Assembly: GCA_934546745.1 (NCBI GenBank)
Contig: CAKTDV010000009.1
Coordinates: 1 to 64,000 of the forward strand
Direction of reading: 5' to 3'
From: an uncultured Desulfovibrio sp.
GTDB taxonomy: Bacteria > Desulfobacterota > Desulfovibrionia > Desulfovibrionales > Desulfovibrionaceae
DNA length: 64,000 nucleotides
The notes under the pieces were generated by a model. It did no database searches, had not been told where the DNA came from, and worked only from the letters and a program-made list of their open reading frames with translations. Below, one piece after another: positions 33,686 to 42,900 of the stretch; position 1 is the stretch's first letter; every line of letters begins with the position of its first letter. Position numbers and translations under genes: made by a program.

Positions 33686-34261
33686 ATGAGGCATAGCAAA
33701 AAGCTGGTCGTGCTGGCGGCGGGGGCCGTCATCGGCATCACGGCCGTTGCCGCCACGGTGCGTTACATGTCGGGGACGGAATTTTGCCTTTCCTGCCACG
33801 AAATGCGCGTCTACGCGGAAGAAATGAAATTTTCGTCGCACGCCCGGGACGCGGAGGGCAGGCCCATAGGCTGCGCACAATGCCATATTCCCGGCGGCAA
33901 TATCGTGCGCATGCTGGCGGCCAAGATGTGGATGGGGTCCAAGGATATCTGGGTTCATGCCGTGGACGGGGGAACGGCGCTGGATCGCGCCGCCATGCAG
34001 CCCCGGGCCCGGAGGTTCATCGACGACGCAAACTGTCTGGCCTGTCATCAGGACCTCGGCAGGAACGCCAAAGGCGACGGGCCGGTTTCGGCGGAAGGGC
34101 GTCTGGCGCACGACAGTTACCTCGGCAAGAACGGTCGTTCCCGCAACGGCTGCGCGGGCTGTCATGCGAATCTGGCCCACTTGCCGCCCTTTGACGCCCG
34201 TATTCCCAGAAATCACGCATTTGCCGAGAAGCTGAAGGAGGCGGATCTTGCAAAGCCCTAA
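33686..34261 (+). CDS. napC: NapC/NirT family tetrahaem cytochrome c
   Basis: 191 residues. A membrane anchor (about 7-25) and four haem motifs CLSCH, CAQCH, CLACH, CAGCH. It should pass electrons from quinol to the periplasmic nitrate reductase. It heads the operon napC-M-A-D-G-H, the order known from D. desulfuricans. GGAGCGGAGG precedes the ATG. Its end overlaps napM. Confidence 0.92.
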   Translation: MRHSKKLVVLAAGAVIGITAVAATVRYMSGTEFCLSCHEMRVYAEEMKFSSHARDAEGRPIGCAQCHIPGGNIVRMLAAKMWMGSKDIWVHAVDGGTALDRAAMQPRARRFIDDANCLACHQDLGRNAKGDGPVSAEGRLAHDSYLGKNGRSRNGCAGCHANLAHLPPFDARIPRNHAFAEKLKEADLAKP

Positions 34262-34721
34262 GAAATGGTTGATCGCGGGCCTGGCGGGCCTGGCAGTGGT
34301 CGGCGGCTATTTCGCCTATATGGCGTGGGCCTTCCCCGACGTGCGGTGCGAGGGAAAGCATCTGACCGCCCCGGACTCCATGCAGGGAGACTGCTACGGC
34401 TGTCATGTCAAGGCGACCCCGCGCGTGGCGCAGGAATGGTACGAAAGCAAGCACGGCGTCATGCTGGTACGCTGTCAGACCTGTCACGGCCTGCCGGACG
34501 GATCGGGCTCCATTCCGTTCAGCGCCGCGCCGGGCAAGGAAATCTGCGCCCGCTGCCATTCCGCCGCCATTGAAAGGATGGAGGCCAAGTTCGGCCGCCG
34601 CGACGATTGCAGCACCTGTCACCCGCACCATCAGAGCCCCATGCACGGCGATGCCTACACCTACCGGCAGCCCAGCGGCATCACCGCCTTTGACGCGCAG
34701 GGCAAGCCCGTCATGCGTTAG
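34248..34721 (+). CDS. napM: NapM tetrahaem cytochrome c
   Basis: 157 residues from a TTG start set by AAGGAGG seven bases upstream and overlapping napC. A membrane anchor at about 8-28 and four haem motifs: CYGCH, CQTCH, CARCH, CSTCH. NapM is specific to Desulfovibrio-type nap operons and is thought to relay electrons from NapC to NapA in place of NapB, which is absent here. Confidence 0.88.
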   Translation: MQSPKKWLIAGLAGLAVVGGYFAYMAWAFPDVRCEGKHLTAPDSMQGDCYGCHVKATPRVAQEWYESKHGVMLVRCQTCHGLPDGSGSIPFSAAPGKEICARCHSAAIERMEAKFGRRDDCSTCHPHHQSPMHGDAYTYRQPSGITAFDAQGKPVMR

Positions 34722-34817
34722 AGCAATGTCAGTTTGAAACGCTGTGCCGTCGCCTCGCGTTTTATCTTTTCAAGGATGAAACGCTCCAGGCATCCGGCAT
34801 CGGGAAAAGGAGAGAGT

Positions 34818-37088
34818 ATGAAAGCTTCACGACGCGAATTCCTGCGCGGCATGGCCATGACGGCGGCCATGGCGGCGGCTTCCGGTACGGGGCTTGCCGG
34901 GCGCGCCCTGGCGGCCGGAGACGATACGACCCCGGAAAAGTGGGTCAAGGGCGTCTGCCGCTACTGCGGCACGGGCTGCGGGGTCCTGATCGGCGTGCGC
35001 AACGGCAAGGCCGTCGCCATCAAGGGCGATCCCAACAATCATAATGCGGGGCTCCTGTGCCTCAAGGGCTCCCTGCTGATTCCCGTGCTCAACAGCGCGG
35101 AGCGCATCACCTCACCCATGGTGCGCCGCAGCAAGGGCGGCCCCTTGGAGCCTGTTTCCTGGGACGAGGCCATGTCGCTGATGGCCTCCCGCTTCCGCGC
35201 CAGCATCGACAAGTACGGGCCGGATTCCGTGGCCTGGTACGGCTCCGGCCAGTGCCTGACGGAGGAAAGCTACGCGGCCAACAAGATGTTCAAGGGGGGC
35301 TTCGGCACCAACAACGTGGACGGCAATCCCCGTTTGTGCATGGCGTCGGCCGTGGGCGGCTATACGACGACCTTCGGCAAGGACGAGCCCATGGGCTGCT
35401 ATGCGGACATAGATTCGGCCACCTGCTTTTTCATCATCGGCTCGAATACCTCCGAAGCGCATCCCGTGCTTTTCCGCCGCATTGCGCGGCGCAAGCAGGT
35501 CGATCCCGGCGTGCGGATCATCGTGGCCGATCCGCGGCGGACCAATACGTCGCGGATTGCGGATTTGCATATTGCGTTCCGCCCGGGGACGGACCTTGCG
35601 CTCATGCACGCCATGGCTTGGGTCATCATCAACGAGGAACTGGACGATCCGCGTTTCTGGCAGCGGCATGCCTGTTTCAAGCTGTCGGACGGCACGCCTT
35701 CGGATTTCGAGGGCTACAAGGCCTTTCTGGAGCAGTACCGGCCGGATATCGTCGCGGGCATCTGCCGCATTCCCGAAGAGCAGATACGCGCGGCCGCGCG
35801 GCTTTTTGCCGAATCGGCGGCCACCATGTCGCTGTGGTGCATGGGCATCAATCAGCGGATACAGGGCGTCTTTGCCAACAACCTTATCCATAACCTGCAT
35901 CTGCTGACGGGACAGATCGGCCGTCCCGGGGCGACGCCCTTTTCCCTGACGGGACAGCCCAACGCCTGCGGCGGCGTGCGGGACGGAGGCGCGCTGTCGC
36001 ACCTGCTGCCCGCCGGGCGCGCCATTCCCAATCCCCGGCATCGCGCGGAAATGGAAGCCCTGTGGGGCCTGCCGCCCGGCCGCATCAAGGACAAGCCCGG
36101 CCCGCATACCGTGGCCATGTTCGAGGCGCTGGGACGCGGGGACATCAAGTGCATGATCATTTGCGAAACCAATCCGGCGCACACGCTCCCCAATCTGAAC
36201 AAGATGCACAAGTGCATGTCCAATCCCGACAGTTTCATTGTCTGCATCGAGGCGTTCCCCGATGCCGAGACGCTGAAATATGCCGATCTTGTGCTGGCGC
36301 CTGCCTTCTGGTGCGAGCGCGACGGGGTCTACGGTTGCGGCGAACGGCGCTACAGTCTGACGGAAAAGGCCGTGGAGCCGCCCGCCGGTTGCCGCCCCAC
36401 CATTGAAACGCTGGGCGAGTTCGCCCGCCGCATGGGACTTCCGGCGTCCTTCAGCTTCCCCGACGCGTCCGCGGCTTGGGATGAATGGCGTAAGGTCGCC
36501 CGGGGAACCACCTATGACTTCTACGGCATGACGCGCGAACGCTTGCGCAGGGAATCCGGCATTCTCTGGCCCTGTCCCTCGGAAGATCATCCGGGCACGC
36601 TGCGCCGCTTCGTGCGGGGAGAAGATCCGCTTGTGCCCGCCGATCATCCGCACCGCATGTTCTTCTACGGCATGCCGGACGGCAGGGCCGTCATCTGGAT
36701 GCGTCCCTACAAGGGGGCCGCGGAGGAGCCCGACGCCGACTATCCCCTGTATCTGACGTCCATGCGGGTCATCGATCACTGGCATACGGCCACCATGACG
36801 GGCAAGGTCCCCGAATTGCGCCGGGCCAATCCCGCGGCCTTTGTGGAAATCAATCCGCAGGACGCGGAAAAGGCGGGTATCCGGCACGGCGACAATGTCG
36901 TTGTGGAGACGCGCCGCGACGCGCTGGTGCTTCCGGCCCGCGTCAGCGACGTGTGCCGCCCCGGACTGATCGCCGTGCCGTTTTTCGACAAGGAAAAGCT
37001 CGTCAACAAGCTGTTTCTTGACGCCACGGACCCCGCGTCGCGCGAACCGGAATATAAAATCTGCGCGGCGCGCATCCGCAAGGCCTAG
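34818..37088 (+). CDS. napA: periplasmic nitrate reductase, catalytic subunit
   Basis: 756 residues from the ATG at 34818. The twin-arginine signal SRREFLRG is at 4-11, so it is exported folded. A [4Fe-4S] cluster is bound by C47, C50, C54 and C81. The molybdenum ligand is C146 in GSGQCLTEE. It binds two molybdopterin guanine dinucleotides and reduces nitrate to nitrite. A monomeric Desulfovibrio-type NapA is expected since napB is missing. An ATG 28 codons upstream lacks the signal context and is rejected. Confidence 0.96.
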   Translation: MKASRREFLRGMAMTAAMAAASGTGLAGRALAAGDDTTPEKWVKGVCRYCGTGCGVLIGVRNGKAVAIKGDPNNHNAGLLCLKGSLLIPVLNSAERITSPMVRRSKGGPLEPVSWDEAMSLMASRFRASIDKYGPDSVAWYGSGQCLTEESYAANKMFKGGFGTNNVDGNPRLCMASAVGGYTTTFGKDEPMGCYADIDSATCFFIIGSNTSEAHPVLFRRIARRKQVDPGVRIIVADPRRTNTSRIADLHIAFRPGTDLALMHAMAWVIINEELDDPRFWQRHACFKLSDGTPSDFEGYKAFLEQYRPDIVAGICRIPEEQIRAAARLFAESAATMSLWCMGINQRIQGVFANNLIHNLHLLTGQIGRPGATPFSLTGQPNACGGVRDGGALSHLLPAGRAIPNPRHRAEMEALWGLPPGRIKDKPGPHTVAMFEALGRGDIKCMIICETNPAHTLPNLNKMHKCMSNPDSFIVCIEAFPDAETLKYADLVLAPAFWCERDGVYGCGERRYSLTEKAVEPPAGCRPTIETLGEFARRMGLPASFSFPDASAAWDEWRKVARGTTYDFYGMTRERLRRESGILWPCPSEDHPGTLRRFVRGEDPLVPADHPHRMFFYGMPDGRAVIWMRPYKGAAEEPDADYPLYLTSMRVIDHWHTATMTGKVPELRRANPAAFVEINPQDAEKAGIRHGDNVVVETRRDALVLPARVSDVCRPGLIAVPFFDKEKLVNKLFLDATDPASREPEYKICAARIRKA

Positions 37089-37299
37089 AGCGTGTTAACG
37101 CTATTTTTCTATTTATTCAAAATAAATAGAAAATATAGGCGATACATAACCTTTGAAAGGACTTGCCGTATGGCCTGTACCCCCTCTGAAAAAGCGCGTT
37201 GGGGGAAGGATGGGGGGCCTGGGGGGAAGGGAACACCCTTGTGCGCTAGCCAAGGGGGTTCCCTTCCCCCCGGAAGAACGATTTAGTGTTAACACGCCC
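37088..37299. mobile_element. MITE-like inverted-repeat element between napA and napD
   Basis: The ends are inverted repeats: GAGCGTGTTAACGCTA (37088-37103) and, read inward on the other strand, GGGCGTGTTAACACTA (37299-37284), 14 of 16 identical. Inside are an AT-rich hairpin (TCTATTTATT, CAA, AATAAATAGA at 37108-37130) and a large GC-rich one whose arms begin GGGGGGAAGGGAAC and end GTTCCCTTCCCCCC. No transposase and no clear target duplication are seen. It begins on the last base of napA. Confidence 0.5.
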
Positions 37300-37395
37300 T
37301 GGACCGGAATCGTGGGGGGAAAGCGACGCCTCACAGGCCGGAGCATTCCACACACCCGGGGGAAGGACGCCCCTTTTGCAGAGGAGAAGAGCAAG

Positions 37396-37683
37396 ATGGC
37401 CGTGGTCGGACTGGTACTGATTCCGCTGCCCGGGCGGGAAGACGCGCTTGCCGCCGCGCTGGACGGGTTTCCGGGCGTGGTGGAGCGTCGGGACGCGGAG
37501 GCGGGGCGTCTCGTCGTCGTGCTGGAATGCTCCTCGCGCGATATCCGTGACAGGCTGGAGGCGCTGGCGTCTCTGGAGCCTGTGCTGGAGCTGTCCGTCG
37601 CCTATGCGGACTATGAGGATGATCTTGACGCCGACGGGCATATGCCGTGCCCGCCGCATAGGAAACGGAGGGATCGGGCATGA
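37396..37683 (+). CDS. napD: NapD, NapA maturation chaperone
   Basis: 95 residues from the ATG at 37396. NapD binds the NapA twin-arginine signal in the cytoplasm and delays export until the cofactor is in. A ferredoxin-like fold of two beta-alpha-beta units is consistent: VVGLVLIPLPG, FPGVVERRDAEAGRLVVVLE, DRLEALASLEPVLELSVAYADYED. Length and position fit. Sequence alone is only moderately convincing. It overlaps napG by four bases. Confidence 0.82.
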   Translation: MAVVGLVLIPLPGREDALAAALDGFPGVVERRDAEAGRLVVVLECSSRDIRDRLEALASLEPVLELSVAYADYEDDLDADGHMPCPPHRKRRDRA

Positions 37684-38240
37684 GCGCCGCCTTGCCGTTT
37701 GCTCCCGCCTTGCGGCCTCCGGGCGCGGTCAGGGAACACGACTTTGCCGTCCGCTGTATTCGTTGCGGGCGATGCGTGGAGATATGTCCGCACGACACGC
37801 TCTTTTTCAGGGGCGGCTTCGGCAGGGACAGGCACACGCCCATGTTCGATCCGAAGAAAAAGCCGTGCCTGCTCTGCATGAAATGCCCTCCGGTCTGTCC
37901 TTCCGGCGCGCTGGACGCGACGCTGACCGATATGCGCCGGGCGCATATGGGGCGCGCCTATATCTTACGCAATGCGTGCCATAATTATACCGGCGCGACC
38001 ATGTGCATGACATGCTATGATCGCTGTCCCCTGCGGGCTTCCGCCGTGGTGCTGGTCGACGGACTGACGCCCGCGATTACGTCCGCCTGCGTGGGATGCG
38101 GCGTTTGCGCCCATGTCTGCCCGGTGGGGGCCGTGGTCGTCCTGCCGCGAGAATCCCGCTGGATACCCGGCGACGCGGTTCCCACACGGCCCGCCGAGGG
38201 CGAAAGCATGCCGCCGTATCACGGCGGGGAGAAAGAATAG
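37680..38240 (+). CDS. napG: NapG-like ferredoxin with four [4Fe-4S] motifs
   Basis: 186 residues. Four cluster motifs: CIRCGRCVEICP, CLLCMKCPPVCP, CMTCYDRCP and CVGCGVCAHVCP. NapG with NapH normally forms a quinol dehydrogenase feeding the nitrate reductase. NapG is usually exported by a twin-arginine signal, but the N-terminus here (MSAALPFAPALRPPGAVRE) has none, so it may stay cytoplasmic or be carried along with NapH. It overlaps both neighbours. Confidence 0.85.
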   Translation: MSAALPFAPALRPPGAVREHDFAVRCIRCGRCVEICPHDTLFFRGGFGRDRHTPMFDPKKKPCLLCMKCPPVCPSGALDATLTDMRRAHMGRAYILRNACHNYTGATMCMTCYDRCPLRASAVVLVDGLTPAITSACVGCGVCAHVCPVGAVVVLPRESRWIPGDAVPTRPAEGESMPPYHGGEKE

Positions 38241-39079
38241 TGCACATCAGGCTTTCGTTTTTGCGGGGGCTTTCCCGACTGGGAACGGCCGTCGCTTTCT
38301 GCGTCCTGCCGTGGCTGAACGCCGCCGGGATGCACGGCGTCAGCGGTTCGCTTTTTTCCCTGGACGTCTTCGGCTGGCCGTTCGGCGATCCGGCGGCGCT
38401 GGTGCAGACGCTGGCAGGCGGAGGAAGGCCGGGAGCGCATTTCCTTCTCGGCGTGGGGTCCTCGCTGGCGCTGGCGTTTCTGCTGGGCCGCGTCTTTTGC
38501 GGCTGGCTGTGCCCTTACGGATTGCTTTCCGAAGCGGCGGCGACGCTGGGGGGAAGGTTGCGCGCAAGGCCGCGCGCGTGGAAGGTTCCGGCCCGTTGGG
38601 AGCTTGCCTGCCGGGCGGTCGTACTGGCGGCGGGAACGGGGCTGGCGGCGTGCGGTATCCCCGCCCTGACGCGGCTTTCCTTTCCCGGCACGCTTTCCCT
38701 TGCGCCCCAGATTGCCTGTTACAACGGTTTCGACGGGGTGTTCTTCGGGCTTCTTGCGGCTCCGGTCACGGCGCTGCTGCTGGAATTCCTGACCGGAGAA
38801 CGCCTCTGGTGCCGCTTTGTCTGCCCGCAGGGACTGCTGCTCGGCTGTGCCGCCCGGTTGCGCTCATGGTGCGAGCGGTGGAGCCGCCTGCCCCTGCCCG
38901 CCGTGCGCTGGGAGGCGTCCTGCTGTTCCTGCAAGGGCGAAACGCCGTGCGCCGCCGCGTGTACGCTTGGCGTGCAGCCGCGCCGCAAGGACGGGCCGGA
39001 TGCCTTGCGCTGTTCGATCTGCGGCGAATGCGTGAGCGTCTGCGCCCGCAAGGGCAGGGCTCTCCGCTGGAAGGTCTGA
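38240..39079 (+). CDS. napH: NapH-like membrane ferredoxin
   Basis: 279 residues from a GTG sharing one base with the napG stop (TAGTG). Four or five hydrophobic segments, the polyferredoxin-type loop motifs FCGWLCPYG and CRFVCPQG, and C-terminal Cys (CSICGECVSVC) for Fe-S clusters. Its role is quinol oxidation together with NapG. The longer frame upstream lies in napG and is rejected. Confidence 0.88.
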   Translation: MHIRLSFLRGLSRLGTAVAFCVLPWLNAAGMHGVSGSLFSLDVFGWPFGDPAALVQTLAGGGRPGAHFLLGVGSSLALAFLLGRVFCGWLCPYGLLSEAAATLGGRLRARPRAWKVPARWELACRAVVLAAGTGLAACGIPALTRLSFPGTLSLAPQIACYNGFDGVFFGLLAAPVTALLLEFLTGERLWCRFVCPQGLLLGCAARLRSWCERWSRLPLPAVRWEASCCSCKGETPCAAACTLGVQPRRKDGPDALRCSICGECVSVCARKGRALRWKV

Positions 39080-39271
39080 CGCGACGCGCGCGGGCGGGCC
39101 TGACGACCGTTTTTGCGGCGCGGCCCTTGCGTGGAAAATCCAAAAAAGCTATACGTCCTAGGGTCGGTCCCCGTTAAACGTCCGTTGCGATACCGCCGTT
39201 TTTTCCGGCGGTCTTGCCGGAAAGAACTTCAGTTCGCACTATGATGATGCAGCCTTGCTCGGTTTTCCCTT

Positions 39272-39308
39272 GCCGCCCGAAAAAGTTGCTTTTTTGCGGG
39301 CGGCGTTT
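39272..39308 (+). terminator. terminator of the nap operon
   Basis: GCCGCCCG pairs with CGGGCGGC around a loop with a T run, followed by GTTTTCG. A smaller hairpin (CCGCCG, TTTTTTC, CGGCGG) lies at 39193-39211. The gap 39080-39414 holds nothing else I can identify. Confidence 0.6.
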
Positions 39309-39414
39309 TCGTGGGGCGACTTCGGAAGCCGGGCTTGCCGGAGGCGGCGGGGGGGTGTCCCTTTCGCGGCCTGTTCAGGAACAGCAGACGATTTCACGCC
39401 AGAAGAGTAGAGTC

Positions 39415-39669
39415 ATGAGCAATCTGATAACCATCAAGGGGTATGTGACGCCCGTTCCCCGGGCAGCCGATCCGCGTCAGGCCCGTGTGGCCGTACGTCA
39501 GCAGGACGATGAGGAATACCGCATTGTGCCGCGCGGCGCTGGCGTTGATCTTGACGACGAGGTCAGTGTGCCTGTGGAAGTGACAGGCCTTGTAGATGAA
39601 CTGGACGGGGTGCGTTATCTGACGGTGCGCGGCTACAAGGTTTTGGAAGACGATACCTGGCTCGACTGA
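39415..39669 (+). CDS. small acidic protein of unknown function
   Basis: 84 residues from the ATG at 39415. I do not recognise a domain. The pattern is all-beta: ITIKGYVTPV, ARVAVRQ, EYRIVPRG, VEVTGLVDELDGVRYLTVRGYKVLED. It resembles a small OB- or barrel-like fold. Strongly acidic at the C-terminus (DDTWLD). The ribosome-binding site is weak (AGAAGAG). It stands alone between the nap operon and the probable small RNA. Confidence 0.65.
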   Translation: MSNLITIKGYVTPVPRAADPRQARVAVRQQDDEEYRIVPRGAGVDLDDEVSVPVEVTGLVDELDGVRYLTVRGYKVLEDDTWLD

Positions 39670-39714
39670 TGCTGTGATTTTTTTGAAAAAAAGCACGCTC
39701 TGGCTTGGTTGCCT

Positions 39715-39870
39715 GTATAGCGCGGGTTCGCGATACCTCATTTCCCTGTGAAGAGGAGCGGCGCGACGGCACACAAACCTTTTATTGGGGGGCTGAGGGA
39801 CTATGGGCTTCCTAGCGTTGCTTTGGGTAATACTGGGGGCGGACTTTGCGATTGCGAAGTCCGCCTTTTT
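39715..39870 (+). ncRNA. probable small RNA with rho-independent terminator
   Basis: The gap after the 84-residue gene ends in a clear terminator: GGCGGACTT, a short loop, AAGTCCGCC (39838-39865), then TTTTT. No gene precedes it in frame, and the next gene is on the other strand. The sequence before it can form a long imperfect rod: ATTTCCC with TGGGTAAT, and AGGAGC with GCTTCCT, leaving a bulge of unequal strands. That outline resembles 6S RNA, but I cannot confirm it. The 5' end is a guess. Confidence 0.4.
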
Positions 39871-39914
39871 ATATCTGTATGCGAAAAAATGGGAGGTAAC
39901 AGTGCGCCTTTTGC

Positions 39915-42900
39915 TCACAGCAGGGAGATCGGCCGCTGTTCGCGCCGCGTATGGGGCTTGAGCACGGTAACGCGGCAGTATTCCTGTACAAGAGGAAGAA
40001 ACGGGGAAGGCGGCAGATGCCATTCCTTCCCGTAGAGGCGGCGGCGTTTGCAGTAACTGGCAAAGACGCCGCGGGCGGCGCGTGTGAGTCCGACATAGAG
40101 GAGGCGGCGCTCTTCTTCCAGAGACGCATCGCCGTTATCTGCTCGCATTCCCAGCGCCGATCTCCGGAGCGGCAGAAGCCCTTCTTCCAGGCCGGGCAGA
40201 AAGACCGCCCTGAATTCCAGCCCCTTGGAGGCATGGAGCGTCATCAGCTGGACGTGTTCCGCCTTGCCGCGCACAAGATCCCGATCCTGCAAAAGCGCAA
40301 TGCGCTCCAGAAGTGGTGGCCAGCTCCCGCACTCCTTCCAGAGGCGGCACATCTCCTGCCAGGGGCCGCCGGAAAGAAGGGCCGGATCCACGCTGGCGTG
40401 CTCCGCAAGCCAGACGGCAAGATCGGCGGGTAGCGGCAGAGTACCCTTGTGGCGAGGGAGCGGCGGAAGACAGCGCGTTTCCCCTGACAGTTCTGAAGCC
40501 CGCGGCAGTTCACAAAGATCCCGCAGCACGGCGGCGCACAGGGGATCCTGCCAGAAGGGGGCCTCTTCCGGCGCGGCGCAGGGAACCCCCGCATGTTCCA
40601 GTGCCGCACGGAGTGGGGGGATCTGTGCGCGGAGGCGCACCAGGACGGCAATATCGCCCGGTGAAAGGGCGGCATCCAATGCCGTCTGTCGCGAGGTGTC
40701 AAGCAGGCTGTGGGAGGTCGCGCCGATCAGCGCGGCGGCATGGCGGGCAATCCAACGGGCTTCGCTCTGTTCGTCCGGCGCGGCAAAAAGATGGAGAAAG
40801 GCCGCCTGCGGATGCGCTGCCGTCAGAGAACCGCAATGCCCATGTCCCTGAAGCAGGTTTTGCGCCATATCAAGGACGGCCTGACTGGCCCGATAGCTGA
40901 CACCAAGCCGCAACACCTGAAGCGCCGGCCAGTATTGCCGGAAGGTTTTTTCATTCTGGCCTTCCGCCCCACGAAAGCCATAGATGGCCTGATCCGGGTC
41001 GCCGATACCGAAGAAGCCGTCCCCGTTGGGCGGCAGTAGAGCCCGAATGAGCGAAAGCTGTACCGGCGAGAGATCCTGCGCCTCGTCCACAAGGACGTGC
41101 GCCGGTACGGCGTCGTAAGTTGTGCGGGCGGCCTCTCTCAGGCGGGGCGGCAACCAGGAGGCGGCGGCTTCCGCCGCCTCCGCCGTATGGGGGGCGGCGC
41201 GATGCAGGAGCAGCCAGGCGGGCAGATCGGCATAATCCACACGCAGGTGATGATCCCGCTCCTTGGACGCCATGTAGCGGGAGGCAGCTTCCCTTGTCTC
41301 CCGCGGCAGGGCGTCCAGATGCCGGCCCTGTTCCCTTTCGAGCTGTATGACATCCCAGAGACGGCGGCATTCCTCGGAGGAAAGCGCGGGATTCGCGGCG
41401 GCAAAAAGGCTGCGCGCGGCGTTGTCGGGAAGCAGCGTGCACTCCGGAAGCGCCTTGTGGAGCAGGCTCCAGGCGTAGCCGTGCAGAGTATCACAGCGGG
41501 GAAGAGGGGCCTCCGCCGTATCTCCCGCAAGACGATCGCGCATTTCCGCAGCGGCACGGCGGGTAAACGTCAGTGCCAGCAGGTGTTCCGGAGCTGTCCC
41601 TTGGGAGAGCAGACGCCGCAGCCGGCCTACGAGGACGCGTGTCTTGCCAGCGCCCGGACCAGCCAGCACAAGAACGGGGTGCGGCCCGGCATCCAGAGCG
41701 ATTTGCTGTTCCGCAGAAAAGGTAGGCGAGGCCGGTTCCGGTGTGGGCGTGTCCCGTGTCGCCGTAATGGCGCGGGCCGGAGAAGGCTGTGGGTGAGATC
41801 GGGACGACGTGGTCTTTCTGGATGGCAGCAGTGATGCCCGTTTGGGCGCGCCTCCCAGTTCCGCCTGTTCCTCAGGGCTGAAGACGCGCACGACGCCGTA
41901 TTCGCCGTCATAGCCTCCCTGACGGATGACATCGCCGCGCCGCATCCGCGCAATGGCCTCGCCGAGAACATCCCATGAGGCGCGAATCCGTTCGATGGGC
42001 ATACGGCAGAGAATATCAAGATCCGGCCCAAGATCCCGGAGTAAGGCGGCATAGCGTTGCTGCACCTTACGCGAACCGCTGCCCACGCCAAGAATTTCGC
42101 CAAGCAGTTCCGGCAGGGGAATCAGGGGGCGGGCTTCCGGTTCGGCAGGCAGGGCGGGAGCTTCCCTGCGGTCGGCAAGTTCCCAGACCCTGTGCAGGAC
42201 ACCGATGGTCAGGGGTTTGCCGCAGACGGGGCAGATGCCGTTGAGCCGGTGTGCTTCCTCAGGTTCGAGAACAACGCCGCAGGCACGGTGCCCGTCAAGA
42301 TGATATTTACCCTCTTCGGGGTAAAATTCCATCGTGCCGAGAAAACGACAGTCGGGAGACGCCTCCGGTGTGCGCCGTGCGGCGGCACGAAGTGAGGCAA
42401 AGAGGGTGCGGTAGGTAACATGGCCGTCAAAGAGGTTGGCTTCCCTGCCGAGGTTGGCCCCTGAATGGGCATCGGAATTGGAAACAAGCGCATACCCGTC
42501 CAGTGCGCTGACAAGGCGATTCATGGCGGGATCGGAGGAAAGTCCTGTTTCCAGAGCAAAGATATGCGGGGAAAGATCTGCAAAGCACTCTTCTATGGTA
42601 TCAAATCCAGATTTTGAACCAAAAAGAGAAAACCACGGCGTCCAGATATGGGCGGGAATAAGAGCGGCGTCAGGAGATGTCTCCAGAACAATCTCCAGAA
42701 GGTCGTGGGAGTCAAGTCCGAGAATGGGGCGGCCATCGGAGGCGAGATTGCCAATATGCGCCAGACGTTGGGAGAGTTTTTCCGCATCTTCCAGCGTCGG
42801 CATAAAGACAAGATTGTGAACCTTGCGTGTTTTTCCAGCGCGTTTATAAATAGAACTGATTTCTGTCTGTAGGCAGAAAAGAGGGGTGCTTTGTTCGTTG

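Noticed and set aside
37153..37395. Longer napD start in the frame from 37153
   Set aside because: The added 81 residues are translated from the inverted-repeat element and have no resemblance to NapD.
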